A stretch of DNA of 64,000 nt from Planctomycetota bacterium. Lineage in GTDB: Bacteria > Planctomycetota > SZUA-567. The position numbers and the translations under genes were made by a program. The notes beneath the pieces are model-generated. The model was given only the letters and a program-made list of their open reading frames with translations. It was not told where the DNA came from and searched no databases. Below are positions 7,487 to 16,072 of the stretch, piece by piece (position 1 is the first letter of the stretch; every line of letters begins with the position of its first letter). Where the stretch lies: contig JAISJR010000036.1 of NCBI GenBank assembly GCA_031261425.1, positions 1 to 64,000 of the forward strand. The letters are read 5' to 3'.

Positions 7487-8431
7487 ATGGCTAATTTATG
7501 CGAAAAACGCCCTGGTCTTTCACCGAGAGCGAACGATCTTGCAACACTACTATTTTCGATACTCTGTTTTCTTACCGGGATACTCGCGTTGACAGATAAA
7601 CACCAATGGGCGCTTGTTGTGTATGCGATTATATTTGGTGCATTAATTGTTATAAAAGAATGCCAGTTATCAACCGCCCGCAAAGAGTTGTCAACCGTCA
7701 ACAAAGAGAATTTATCGTTAAAATATAGTCACACGTCCCTTCTTCCAAAAGCAAACAAAGAACTTATAGGATGCCTTCGCCATTTGCGAGATGCACTTGG
7801 ACGTATTGATGAATCTAAAAACGATGCATGTGACGCTACTCAACGTTCACTTAAAGAAACCGATGCATATAACGCTATTCAACTTTCACTTAAATCAATA
7901 GCGGCAGCATTTACCATTATTTCAGGAAGTAGTTGTCGTGCTTGCATTAAGCAAGTTACCAATATCGATGAAGAAAAAAAGATTTTATTTTCGAGAACTT
8001 TTTGCAGAAACGAAGATGTTGGCGAAGAAAAACCCCCTGCACTGATAAATGATGATACAGATTTTCGTTCGTTAGTTGAGTGTAACGACAAAGTATATTT
8101 TTCGAATGACTTATCAATAGACGTTAAAGATAAAGGATATAGAAGTTCCTCTTTACCAAGGGAACAAAAAGAATTGTTGGCTTATTTCGAAAATAGTCCG
8201 CGGTATATAGCAACTGTTGTTTTGCCAATAGTGTTGATAAAACACCATGAGCCGCCAAAATGGCTTGGATTTTTATGTATTGACTCCAAGGATAAAAACG
8301 TTTTTGATAAAAATGTAGATGTTGATTTTGGGGCTGTAATCGTTGAATCGTTATTAATGGTTTTGTTAAAATACCAAGAAACCTTTTCTATTTCCACTTC
8401 TTCTGATAAGGAGCAAAATGATGTCAAGTAA
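7487..8431 (+). CDS. Two-TM membrane protein with a C-terminal GAF-like domain, unknown function
   Basis: I cannot assign a known family. The 314-aa product has two hydrophobic segments near the N-terminus (about residues 18-36 and 41-57), a charged, probably helical linker (STARKELSTVNKENLSLKY) and a mixed alpha/beta region from about 130 to 300 that reads like a GAF sensor domain (FSRTFCRNEDVGEE..., YIATVVLPIVL, GFLCIDSKDKNVFD, final helix). AGAGGA six bases before ATG supports the start. The gene is visibly AT-richer than its neighbours and uses AAA, GAT, TTA and ATA codons freely, so horizontal transfer is likely. It is translationally coupled to a small ORF downstream. A membrane-tethered sensor or effector is plausible, but that is inference. 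Confidence 0.75.
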   Translation: MANLCEKRPGLSPRANDLATLLFSILCFLTGILALTDKHQWALVVYAIIFGALIVIKECQLSTARKELSTVNKENLSLKYSHTSLLPKANKELIGCLRHLRDALGRIDESKNDACDATQRSLKETDAYNAIQLSLKSIAAAFTIISGSSCRACIKQVTNIDEEKKILFSRTFCRNEDVGEEKPPALINDDTDFRSLVECNDKVYFSNDLSIDVKDKGYRSSSLPREQKELLAYFENSPRYIATVVLPIVLIKHHEPPKWLGFLCIDSKDKNVFDKNVDVDFGAVIVESLLMVLLKYQETFSISTSSDKEQNDVK

Positions 8432-8594
8432 CGCCAACTGGGTCGTCTCGTCAAGTAACGCCAACTGGGTCGTCTCGATAAAACGCGACGACGGAAAATC
8501 GCTGTCTTATACAGCAGTCATCAAAAACAAAGATGGCGGAGAAAGAGAAATACAAATTTTACCTCTCGTAAAACCGCAAAAAAGGCACGTTTAG
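8421..8594 (+). CDS. Small coupled ORF (57 aa) with internal 27-bp tandem duplication
   Basis: Starts inside the last codons of the 2TM-GAF gene in another frame. AAGGAG at 8408-8413 is 7 nt before ATG 8421; an ATG at 8418 is too close. The product begins with a doublet of SSNANWVVS encoded by two tandem 27-bp copies, followed by a basic beta-rich stretch (IKRDDGKSLSYTAVIKNKDG) and ends KPQKRHV. Overlap, ribosome site and a terminator just downstream argue that it is a real gene in a two-gene unit. No family recognised; a partner or regulator of the membrane protein is possible. Confidence 0.55.
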   Translation: MSSNANWVVSSSNANWVVSIKRDDGKSLSYTAVIKNKDGGEREIQILPLVKPQKRHV

Positions 8595-8614
8595 TATTGA
8601 CGTTGTAAAAATAT

Positions 8615-8653
8615 ACTCGGTCGCACCCTGAAGGAGCGCGACCGAGTGTTTTT
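8615..8653 (+). terminator. Intrinsic terminator of the 2TM-GAF unit
   Basis: ACTCGGTCGC and GCGACCGAGT form a 10-bp stem around a 13-nt loop, followed by GTTTTTG. It lies 20 bp past the small ORF's stop and closes the AT-rich insert. Confidence 0.85.
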
Positions 8654-8767
8654 GTAGTTTTTAGACGGCGCTCGTCCGGCTTTCCGCCGCGCCCGCCGCC
8701 GCTTTGGGGGGTATTCAATTGGGGCGTCAGTTTTACAACCGCCCGGCGTGGTTTAAGGATAGGCAAA

Positions 8768-9337
8768 TCAACGCTCGACGGCGCCAATTTTGCCGGTGAT
8801 GATTTCGGCGGTGAAAGTGAATAACTCGGCGTTCGGCGAGCGCCAAAAATCCGCCGGCAAACCGGCTTTGCCGGCGCAACAATTGCCCCAAAATTCCGCG
8901 ACCGACCAGCCGGTTTCCGTCGCGACTTGCGGCAGAAAACAACCGCTCCGCCCGCCGCCGCGCACATAAATTCCGTCGCGTCCCAGCCCAATTTTTTCCG
9001 GCGCGGCGCACGGAGTTAGCGGCGACAACACCGACACCTCAAACTCCACGCGCGGCAAATCCGCCGCTCGCAAACGGTTGCCGGCAAAACGCGGGTCTGC
9101 CGTCGCCGATAAATTGGCATACGCCGCGACCGTCAAATACAGCGGTTGGTCGGAGGTAAAACAGCCGAGACAGCCGCGCAATTCGCCGCCGGTTTTGTAA
9201 GTAACAAAACAACCGCCGCTTTGCGTCAACGCCGCGCCCGCCGGTTTGACCGGCGCAAAATTTTCCCCCGCCACCGCCGCGACCAACGCGCCGCCCACCA
9301 ATCGCCGGAGATAATTCTTGTCGTCGTCGCTAAACAT
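8768..9337 (-). CDS. amrA: AMMECR1 / AmmeMemoRadiSam system protein A
   Basis: A 189-aa protein with the AMMECR1 signatures GGELRGCLGCF (usual LRGCIG) near residues 50-60, SATADPRF, VEFEVSVLSPLTP, GIYVRGGGRSGCFLPQVATETGW and a terminal FTFTAEII. The family is often encoded with Memo and radical-SAM proteins; neither is nearby. Its biochemical role is unsettled, though the Cys of LRGC has been proposed as functional. The EamA gene ends 51 bp to the right on the same strand, so they may form one unit with floA. Confidence 0.92.
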   Translation of the reverse strand: MFSDDDKNYLRRLVGGALVAAVAGENFAPVKPAGAALTQSGGCFVTYKTGGELRGCLGCFTSDQPLYLTVAAYANLSATADPRFAGNRLRAADLPRVEFEVSVLSPLTPCAAPEKIGLGRDGIYVRGGGRSGCFLPQVATETGWSVAEFWGNCCAGKAGLPADFWRSPNAELFTFTAEIITGKIGAVER

Positions 9338-9388
9338 TTGACTTGTTTCCCAACTCGTTTGCGGAATAAAGGCAATAATCGCGTATTT

Positions 9389-9802
9389 CTACCACGCAAT
9401 AATCATCGCGCCGAGCGTAATCAGCAAGCCGCCGGCGAGCGTTTTCAAATCGACCGTTTCGCGCAGGAAAACGAACGCCAGCAACATCGTTAAGGCGACG
9501 CTTAATTTATCGAGCGGCGCGACTTTGGCGACCTCGCCGGTCTCTAACGCCTTAAAATAAAAAAGCCACGAACCGCCGGTGGCAAGTCCCGACAAAATTA
9601 GAAAGAGCCAATTCCGTTGGCTGAGCGTTCCGATTTCTCGCCATGTCCCGCCCGCAATCACGATTGCCCACGCCAACGCCAACACGACGGCGGTGCGCAC
9701 CGCCGTGGCGACATTGCCACTGATACCGCCGACCCCGGCTTTCGCCAAAACCGCGGTCAGCGCGGCAAACAACGCCGAAAGCAGCGCGTAGTATTTCCAC
9801 AT
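9389..9802 (-). CDS. Single-domain EamA/DMT transporter
   Basis: A 137-aa inner-membrane protein made of one EamA repeat with about five helices, starting MWKYYALLSALFAALTAVLA. Conserved blocks: AGVGGISGNVATAVRTAVVL, LSGLATGGSWLFYFKALETG, VAPLDKLSVALTMLLAF and LITLGAMII. These short proteins are a recognised subgroup rather than truncated 10-TM transporters and probably work as dimers. Substrate unknown. The start lies 6 bp after the floA stop and there is no ribosome site of its own, which suggests translational coupling to floA. Confidence 0.85.
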   Translation of the reverse strand: MWKYYALLSALFAALTAVLAKAGVGGISGNVATAVRTAVVLALAWAIVIAGGTWREIGTLSQRNWLFLILSGLATGGSWLFYFKALETGEVAKVAPLDKLSVALTMLLAFVFLRETVDLKTLAGGLLITLGAMIIAW

Positions 9803-9807
9803 AAGTT

Positions 9808-10905
9808 TTATTTCTTGTCGCTGTTGCCACCAATCATGTCGCGCATTTTGGTGTCGGACTGAATGTTTTGCATTTTGTAATAATCCATAATGCCTAAATT
9901 GCCGTTGCGGAACGCCTCCGACATCGCCAGCGGAATTTCGGCTTCGGCGGCGACGACTTTCGCCCGCATTTCCGCAATCCGCGCCTCTTGCTCCGCTTGC
10001 GCGGCGCGGGCTTCGGCGGCGCGTTTTTCCGCGTCCGCTTGCGCCACCTGTTTACGCGCATTCGCCCGCTCAATGTCCAACTTCGCGCCGACGTTGTCGC
10101 CGACGTCGATGTCCGCAATATCAATCGACAAAATTTCAAACGCCGTGCCGGAGTCGAGCCCCTTCGCCAACACCGCTTTCGAAATGAGGTCGGGATTTTC
10201 CAACACTCGCGCGTAAGTGTCCGCCGAGCCAATCGCCGAGACGATGCCCTCGCCGACCCGCGCGATAATCGTTTCGTCCGTCGCGCCGCCGACGAGCCGC
10301 TCGATGCACGTCCGCACCGTAACGCGGGCTTTGGCTTTCAGTTGGATGCCGTCGCGCGCCACCGCGTCGAGCGTCGATTTGCCGGTTACCGGTTTCGGGC
10401 AGTCAATCACGCGCGGGTCAACCGAGGTGTTGACGGCGGTAACGATGTCGCGTCCGGCGAGGTCAATCGAACACGCTTTGTCGAACGACAATTTTATTTG
10501 CGCCCGCTCGGCGGCGATGAGGGCGCGGACGACGTTCGTAACGTTGCCGCCGGCGAGCAGATGCGCGCCGAGCGCGGTCGGCTCAATGTGCAAGCCGGAC
10601 TGATGCGCCATCACCAAAGCGTGGGTCAAAACCGGCACGTTGCCGCGCGACAGGTAGTGGCTTTCCAAAAATTCGCGATTGATTTTCACGCCGGCTTTGT
10701 GCGCCATAATCAAGGAATTGACAATCGTCGAGGCGTTGACTTTGCGGAGCGACATGCCGAGCAACGACATCAAGCCGACGCGCACGTCGCTGAAATGCGC
10801 CTGAATCCACAGCCGTCCGTAAAAGACCAGCAATAAAAAAATCGCGCCGCACACGACGAACAACACGGGAATCAGTAGCGCCACCAATTGGGTCGGAATC
10901 GCCAT
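9808..10905 (-). CDS. floA: Flotillin-like protein FloA (SPFH family)
   Basis: Scaffold protein of functional membrane microdomains. The 365-aa chain has an N-terminal membrane segment (about residues 8-30) and the FloA/YqfA hallmark blocks in order: [95 protein letters not shown], and [21 protein letters not shown] charged coiled coil from about 275 to 340 ([20 protein letters not shown]) precedes a short tail. AAGGAG with 7-nt spacing supports the start. NfeD-type partners, often adjacent, are absent; an EamA gene follows instead. Confidence 0.96.
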   Translation of the reverse strand: MAIPTQLVALLIPVLFVVCGAIFLLLVFYGRLWIQAHFSDVRVGLMSLLGMSLRKVNASTIVNSLIMAHKAGVKINREFLESHYLSRGNVPVLTHALVMAHQSGLHIEPTALGAHLLAGGNVTNVVRALIAAERAQIKLSFDKACSIDLAGRDIVTAVNTSVDPRVIDCPKPVTGKSTLDAVARDGIQLKAKARVTVRTCIERLVGGATDETIIARVGEGIVSAIGSADTYARVLENPDLISKAVLAKGLDSGTAFEILSIDIADIDVGDNVGAKLDIERANARKQVAQADAEKRAAEARAAQAEQEARIAEMRAKVVAAEAEIPLAMSEAFRNGNLGIMDYYKMQNIQSDTKMRDMIGGNSDKK

Positions 10906-11039
10906 CGCAGTTCTCCTTGGGATTGGTATCGAGGGGGACGGCTTTTCCGCCGCCGGAGTGATTTGAATGACGCGAGTTTAGGCAAAACCGGCACCGACGC
11001 AAAAGGGAGCGCGGTGAGGGAAGATAGGGACATTTTTTT

Positions 11040-11174
<135 letters not shown>

Positions 11175-11190
<16 letters not shown>

Positions 11191-12011
11191 AACTTTGCGA
11201 CCACCTCCGCAATGACCCAGTCCGGCGCGCTGGCGCCCGCGCTCACGCCGACATTTTTCACGTCGCCCCAATCGTCGGCGTTCAGTTCCGCCGCGCTCTC
11301 CACCCACACCACGCGGGCGCGTTCCGCCGCTTCCGCCAATCGCGCCGTGTTCGCCGAATGGCGGTCGCCGACGATGACCACGATTTCGCACCGCGCCGCC
11401 ATTTCGCGGACTTCTTTTAATCGCGCCTCCGTCGCCGCGCACAGCGTCGGATAAACCTTTAACGCCGGAAAACGCGCCGTCAGCGTCGCGGCGATTCGCG
11501 CGTATAAAGCCGGCGAAAAAGTCGTTTGCGCGACGAGCGCGGCGCGGGGCGGCAACGTCAATTTTTCCGCGTCGGCGAGCGACGAAATGACCGCGCCGGC
11601 GGCGGCGCGCGCGATTAACCCGCGCGCTTCGGCGTGTCCGGCGTCGCCGGCAATCAACACCCAAAATTTTTCGGCGGACAATTGTTCGATGAGTTGTTGA
11701 TTTTTTTTGACCAGCGGACAAGTCGCGTCCACGACCGTCGCGACCCGCCGGAGCGCCGCCTCTTCGTCCGGCGGCAAACCGTGCGCGCGAATCAGCGCCG
11801 TCGCCCCCGCCGGAATTTCCGCCGGCGTGTTGACCGCGCCGACGCCGCGTTGGGCAAGATAGGCAACGACGGCATTATTGTGAATGAGCGGACCGAGCGT
11901 CCACACGGGCGCCGATTTTTCGGCGGCGGCGGCTTCCGCCAATTGTAAAGCGCGTTTCACGCCCATACAAAAACCGGCGCGCCGCGCCAAATGTAAAGTG
12001 AAATTGGGCAT
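11175..12011 (-). CDS. ispH: 4-hydroxy-3-methylbut-2-enyl diphosphate reductase
   Basis: Last enzyme of the MEP isoprenoid pathway, an iron-sulfur reductase making IPP and DMAPP. The 278-aa product keeps the three cluster cysteines in context: RRAGFCMGVKRAL near residue 15, VDATCPLVKK near 95, and YPTLCAATEARLKE. The region VVIVGDRHSANTARL matches the substrate-binding GSxxSxNxxRL block, with His before Ser. The C-terminus SAGASAPDWVIAEVV is typical. The final Lys-Ser and stop come from the adjoining heptamer repeat. nspC ends 29 bp upstream on the same strand, so the two are probably co-transcribed. Confidence 0.95.
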
Positions 12012-12040
12012 TATTTCTTTCTTATTCGTTTCGTAATTGC

Positions 12041-13210
12041 TTACGACAGCCGCCCAACAAAATCCTCGTAGCCGAATTTTTTGACGAGTCGCGCGGCGCC
12101 GTTTTCGTAGGCGTAAATCGACGGCAGGCGAATCCCGTTAAATGTATTATTTTTCACGATGGAATAGTGCGCCATATCGGTCAAAACCAAACGCCGTCCG
12201 GGGCGCAATTCCTCGGCAAACGAATACGCGCCGATTTCATCGCCCGCCAAACAACTCGGTCCGCCGAGACGATAAGTGTGGCGTTGCGCGTCCGGCAAGT
12301 CCGCGCCGATAATTTGCGGGCGATACGGCATTTCCAACACGTCCGGCATTTGCGTCGCCGCGGACGCATCGACGATTGCCACGCCGCCGCCGTTGGCAAA
12401 AACGTCAACCACTTCGGTAACCAACACGCCGCCGTTCAGCGCCGTCGCTTCGCCGGGTTCCAAATAAAGCGTCGCCGGATATTTTTCGCGCCAGCGGCGC
12501 AACGTCGCGATTAACAATTCGACATCGTAATCGTCGCGCGTGAGGTGATGTCCGCCGCCGCAATTCAGCCATTCCATTTTAGGCAAGAGGTCACCGAATT
12601 TTTGCTCGACCGCCGCGACCGTCCGCGCCAGCGCGTCCGCGTTACATTCGCACAAATTGTGAAAATGCAAACCGGCGACGCCGGTTAAATCGGCGCCCGC
12701 CAAATTCGCCGCCGTAATGCCTAACCGCGAACCGGCGCGACAAGGGTCGTAAAGCGCCGTCGCCACTTCGCGCTGTTCGGGATTGACGCGCAAGCCGAGC
12801 GAGCGGTCGGCGAGCGCGCCGCGAAATTGGTGAAACTGCCGCAGAGAGTTAAACGAGAAATGCGAACACCGGCGGCGATAATCGGCGATTTCGTTTTCGC
12901 GAAACGCCGGCGAAAAGATATGGGTTTCGCCGCCGAATTTTTCAGAGCCGAGCCGCGCTTCGTCCGGCGAACTGGCGCACGTGCCGGCGTAGTTCGACTT
13001 TATCGCCGGAAACGCGGAAAACGCGGCAAACGCTTTCAGCGCCAGCAAAATTTTCACGCCGGCGGCGTGCGCGATTTGCCCGATAAATTCGGCGTTTAAT
13101 TTCAATAAATCAACATCCAAAACATAGCACGGCGTCGTTACCGGCAACGCGGCGTAATCGACGCAATGCGCGGCGCGACGCGCGAGAAAATCTTGTTGAA
13201 AGGGAAGCAT
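12041..13210 (-). CDS. nspC: Carboxynorspermidine/carboxyspermidine decarboxylase
   Basis: PLP enzyme of the alternative polyamine route that makes norspermidine or spermidine. From the ATG it is 389 aa; a GTG four codons upstream (13222) is an equally possible start, neither having a ribosome site. Family marks: TTPCYVLDVDLLKLN, ILLALKAFAAFSAFP with the PLP lysine, SHFSFNSLRQFHQF, GLRVNPEQREV, SRLGIT, GLHFHNLCECN, NCGGGHHLTRDDYD and YLEPGEATALNGG. The matching carboxynorspermidine dehydrogenase is not in the window. ispH follows 29 bp downstream. Confidence 0.93.
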   Translation of the reverse strand: MLPFQQDFLARRAAHCVDYAALPVTTPCYVLDVDLLKLNAEFIGQIAHAAGVKILLALKAFAAFSAFPAIKSNYAGTCASSPDEARLGSEKFGGETHIFSPAFRENEIADYRRRCSHFSFNSLRQFHQFRGALADRSLGLRVNPEQREVATALYDPCRAGSRLGITAANLAGADLTGVAGLHFHNLCECNADALARTVAAVEQKFGDLLPKMEWLNCGGGHHLTRDDYDVELLIATLRRWREKYPATLYLEPGEATALNGGVLVTEVVDVFANGGGVAIVDASAATQMPDVLEMPYRPQIIGADLPDAQRHTYRLGGPSCLAGDEIGAYSFAEELRPGRRLVLTDMAHYSIVKNNTFNGIRLPSIYAYENGAARLVKKFGYEDFVGRLS

Positions 13211-13237
13211 AATTTTTGGCACCCGTTAATTCCAATA

Positions 13238-13445
13238 ACTCACGTTACGCGCCCAAAAAAAGAGAAGCCACGAATTAACACGAAAAGAACTTAACACGAA
13301 TTTTCACGAATTAGACGAATTAACACGAATTTTTATCCGTTTTCCGGCTCTTTAATTCGTGTAATTTCGTGTAATTCGTGGACAAAAAATCTCTCTTTTT
13401 TATTCGTAAAAATTCGCGTCTTGGGGTTGACCGCGTAACACGAGT
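13238..13445. mobile_element. MITE-like element (208 bp) with ACTCACGTTACGCG termini
   Basis: Left end ACTCACGTTACGCG and right end CGCGTAACACGAGT are inverted repeats. The immediate flanks are CAATA (13233-13237) and CAATA (13446-13450), a 5-bp target duplication. The interior is an inverted array of ACGAATTA units plus CCGTTTTCCGGCTCTTTAAT. A near-identical element in the opposite orientation lies at 42098-42345. No ORF, so it is non-autonomous. Confidence 0.8.
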
Positions 13446-13450
13446 CAATA

Positions 13451-13478
13451 AAAAAAGGGCGTGAAAATTCACGCCCTT
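13451..13478 (-). terminator. Intrinsic terminator of the VPAxY-repeat protein gene
   Basis: On the minus strand AAGGGCGTGA and TCACGCCCTT form a 10-bp stem with a short AT loop, followed by a run of T. It begins 28 bp after the stop codon. Confidence 0.9.
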
Positions 13479-13505
13479 CGTTATTACTTGGTGTCGAAAG
13501 CCAAC

Positions 13506-14660
13506 TTATTTAATCACGACTTCGGCTTTCGGCAATTCTTTCTCGGCGACCTGATTGTCGCAGTTGCCGCCGTCGCAGAGTTTCTCTTCTTTCACGACGT
13601 TGTCTTTCAGGTCAACATCACAGCCGTCTTTCTTGACCAAACGCCAGACCATAACTTCCGGGCTCGCCAAGACCTTCTGCAAACGCGATTCGTATTTCGC
13701 CGGAACTTTCACTTGCACCGAAGTTTCCGGTTTGACCATCACGAGACGCTTGATGCTCTTATAGACCGCCGGAATGCTCTTGAATTCCACGCCGCTACCT
13801 TCGGAAACTTCCGCCACCGCGATTTCTTCGTATTTCGGCGGGATGACACATTCTTTCACTTCCGCCGGTTTCGAGAGAACTTTCACCTTGACGGTCTGTT
13901 TGCGACCGGCGAGCGGGCTATCAACCAATTCGCCTTCTTTGACCAAGACCTCTTTGGTGATGGTAACGTATTCCGCCGGCGAATATTCGCTGGTAACGCA
14001 CAACGCGGGGTCGCCTTCGGCGTTCGCTTTTTGCCCGACGCACGCGCCTTCGCCGACTTTACGCATCGGCGGCTTCACCATAATTTTCTCTTCGACAGTT
14101 TTATACACCGCCGGAATCCACACTTTCGCCGTGGTCGAGGGCTGAACGTCAAGTTCTTTTTCGACGTATTTGTATTCAGCCGGAATAATGCTGTAAGAAA
14201 CCTGCGCCTCTTCAACCAACACTTTAATCTTTTTGCAGGTAACTTTCGCCGGCACCGCGTAGGCGATTTTCTTCGGCGGGCAGACCATAATACGGCAATC
14301 CTGCACCGCGTATTCCGCCGGCACGCACTTGGTGTAATAAGTTTCCGGACGCACCAACGTCTCGGTTACTTTGTCCAAGTATTCCGCCGATTTGGTAACC
14401 AAGCACCACGCATAACCGGCAACCGGACGCGGAGCGCCGCGACCTTCGATGAACGGAACTTCCAAACCCTCTTGGACATTCGCGCTCGCCGTCGCCGTTT
14501 TAACCACCGCATTCGCGCCGCCGACCAAACCCGCATCCGCCTCGACGTTCGAGGTCATCACGATGCCTTGTTCCGCCGGAGCATCCACATCGGCGCTCGC
14601 CATCGCCGCGCCAGTGAAAGCCACAGCCACAGCCATCACTTTTCCGAACTTGCTCAACAT
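13506..14660 (-). CDS. Secreted protein built of degenerate VPAxY repeats
   Basis: A 384-aa product with a clear signal peptide (MLSKFGKVMAVAVAFTGAAM, cleavage near ASA-DV). The mature part consists of about eight degenerate units with the pattern [VI]P-A-x-Y-[KE]-x-[VI]-x-[EK]-x-[VI]-[ML]-V-K-P, e.g. IPAVYKTVEEKIMVKP, SPAEYVTITKEVLVKE, IPPKYEEIAVAEVS, VPAKYESRLQKVLASP. Similar repeats occur in envelope proteins of other Gram-negatives, sometimes next to peptidoglycan-binding domains, but none is seen here. Several cysteines recur (CVVP-like AECxVP spots and a C-terminal CDGGNCD). AAGGAG 7 nt before ATG 14660 fixes the start, 34 codons inside the longest frame. Monocistronic with its own terminator; perhaps a structural or adhesive surface protein. 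Confidence 0.85.
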   Translation of the reverse strand: MLSKFGKVMAVAVAFTGAAMASADVDAPAEQGIVMTSNVEADAGLVGGANAVVKTATASANVQEGLEVPFIEGRGAPRPVAGYAWCLVTKSAEYLDKVTETLVRPETYYTKCVPAEYAVQDCRIMVCPPKKIAYAVPAKVTCKKIKVLVEEAQVSYSIIPAEYKYVEKELDVQPSTTAKVWIPAVYKTVEEKIMVKPPMRKVGEGACVGQKANAEGDPALCVTSEYSPAEYVTITKEVLVKEGELVDSPLAGRKQTVKVKVLSKPAEVKECVIPPKYEEIAVAEVSEGSGVEFKSIPAVYKSIKRLVMVKPETSVQVKVPAKYESRLQKVLASPEVMVWRLVKKDGCDVDLKDNVVKEEKLCDGGNCDNQVAEKELPKAEVVIK

Positions 14661-14667
14661 AACCATT

Positions 14668-14673
14668 CTCCTT
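14668..14673 (-). promoter_or_regulatory. Shine-Dalgarno AAGGAG of the VPAxY-repeat gene
   Basis: AAGGAG on the minus strand, 7 nt from ATG 14660. A second ATG two codons upstream would overlap it, so the start at 14660, which opens directly into a signal peptide, is preferred. Confidence 0.75.
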
Positions 14674-15027
14674 TTGTTAAAAATCCCCCAAGAAAAAAAC
14701 AGACATAATTTGAAACTGCGCCGCCGTCCGCGAAACGCCTTTTCCCGTCGCGCAAACAACAACGAAGGACAATTGTGCTTTTTTATCGGACGCTGTAAAG
14801 AGGAAAAATATTTTTTTTACGTCCGCTAACCAAACGGGTTTTACGCGGGAAAACACGACTATTTATTACTTTCACCGCCGCGACCGGTTATTTTTCCCGC
14901 CCGCCGCCGTTACAGAAAAGCGGCGAAAAAACCGATAAACCGAATTTTTACGCGGCGCTCGTCGCGCGACGCCAAAACGAAGCGGATATTGTGGACAAAC
15001 GTCCGCTAATAGCAAGAACAATTTACG
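14674..15027. other. Gene-free stretch upstream of the VPAxY-repeat gene
   Basis: No credible ORF. It is GC-poor near 14760-14870 with T/A runs, and a TTTACA and several AT-rich hexamers on the minus strand could form a promoter for the repeat-protein gene, though no convincing -10 box at 17-nt spacing is seen. Otherwise unremarkable unique sequence. Confidence 0.4.
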
Positions 15028-15112
15028 AAGAGCAAGGTTAAAAGTTGGAAGTTGAAAGTTTAGACGACCGCTACCTGTCTCCACTTTCAACTTTTAACTT
15101 TGCTCTTCGCAC
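15028..15112. repeat. GTTGAAA-type heptamer hairpin
   Basis: GAAGAGCAAGGTTAAAAGTTG and following GAAAGTT units face CTTTCAACTTTTAACTTTGC and CTCTTCG across a short centre (GACGACCGCTACCTGTCTCC). It follows the hairpin-cassette plan but uses a different 7-nt unit. It abuts the end of the RDD gene. Confidence 0.75.
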
Positions 15113-15937
15113 TTACCCCAACCGCCGGTATTCGCGCCGGTAAATGTCGGTCAATAAATCGGCGAGAAATTGCGGCTCGGCGCCCGCGTCCGGCGCGATT
15201 AGCGCGTATTTTTCCGCGAGCGGCAACACCACTTTTTCCCGCAAAATCGCCGCTTGCTCGCCCGTCAAATCTTCCCACCGCGCCAGCGTTTTTTCCGCCG
15301 CCAGCCGCCAATTCGCCGGCAATTCCCCGCGTCCGGCAAAATGAAATTTAACGACGCTCGCGTCGCCCGCGTCGCGACGCTCCAATTTTTCCCGCAACCG
15401 CAACACCTCGCCGTCAACCGGCAAGCCGTCGCCGACGACCATCGTGCCGGCGAATAAATCGCCGAGCCGTTGCCGGCGCCGCGTTACGAACGCGACAAAC
15501 AGCGTCGGCAACATCAGCGGCGGCAACAATAGCGCGAAGTCGAGCAAGCGGGTTAAATTGCGAATGCCAATCGCGACGGCGTCGAGCGTAAAACCGTCCA
15601 CGCGCGCCACGCGCAATTTCATTATTTTTTTGCCGACGGTGCGCCCGCCGCCGACCCATTCCATCACGGCGAACGCCAGCGCGTTGAGCAACATCGCCGC
15701 GATAAACGCCAGCGCGAACACCGCGACCCACGCCATCAAACCGCCCTCGCGTTGCCACGTCCGCCACTCGCCGTCCCACCTCGACACGCGGCTAAACGCC
15801 AGCACCGCCGCCGTCAACGCCGCGCCGAAAAATAATATCAGTAGAATCGTCTGGTCAATCAGCCACGCGATGAAGCGCGACCCGAAACCGGCGGGGCGAT
15901 AGGTAACGACGATATTTTCAGGCGTTTCAAATTGCAT
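15113..15937 (-). CDS. RDD family membrane protein
   Basis: A 274-aa inner-membrane protein. The RDD domain spans about residues 12-145: YRPAGFGSRFIAWLIDQTIL (conserved Arg and Asp in helix 1), WVGGGRTVGKKIMKLRVARV with the GxTxGK loop, and IGIRNLTRLLDF with the second Arg/Asp region. Three to four hydrophobic helices are visible. The C-terminal 100 residues are soluble and helical (ANWRLAAEKTLARWEDLTGE...). Family members are poorly defined, some proposed as ion or solute carriers. No Shine-Dalgarno. Monocistronic between two repeat blocks. Confidence 0.85.
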   Translation of the reverse strand: MQFETPENIVVTYRPAGFGSRFIAWLIDQTILLILFFGAALTAAVLAFSRVSRWDGEWRTWQREGGLMAWVAVFALAFIAAMLLNALAFAVMEWVGGGRTVGKKIMKLRVARVDGFTLDAVAIGIRNLTRLLDFALLLPPLMLPTLFVAFVTRRRQRLGDLFAGTMVVGDGLPVDGEVLRLREKLERRDAGDASVVKFHFAGRGELPANWRLAAEKTLARWEDLTGEQAAILREKVVLPLAEKYALIAPDAGAEPQFLADLLTDIYRREYRRLG

Positions 15938-15950
15938 TTTTATTCACAGG

Positions 15951-16072
15951 GAAAAGGGGAGAGGGAAAAGCAGAGATTAGGGACGAGGGAATTCGGAGAT
16001 TGTTTCAATTAGGGATTTCTTTTTTTACCGGCGTTCTCTTCCCCTTTCCCTCTCCCCTTTTCCCTTTCTACA
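15951..16072. repeat. GGGAAAA heptamer hairpin cassette, copy 1
   Basis: Left arm GGGAAAAGGGGAGAGGGAAA, core AATTAGGGATTTCTTTTTTT and ACCGGCGTTCT, right arm CCCTTTCCCTCTCCCC and TTTTCCC reaching the base after the ychF stop (TAGAAAGGGAAAAGG on the minus strand). Confidence 0.8.

Noticed and set aside
8521-8991. 156-aa minus-strand frame between amrA and the small ORF
   Set aside because: It overlaps amrA in another frame, crosses the terminator and has low-complexity Arg/Pro/Ser content with no start signal.
13461-14708. 415-aa plus-strand frame opposite the VPAxY-repeat gene
   Set aside because: Arg/His/Phe-rich shadow of the real minus-strand gene; it has no start signal, and the minus strand has a signal peptide, ribosome site and terminator.
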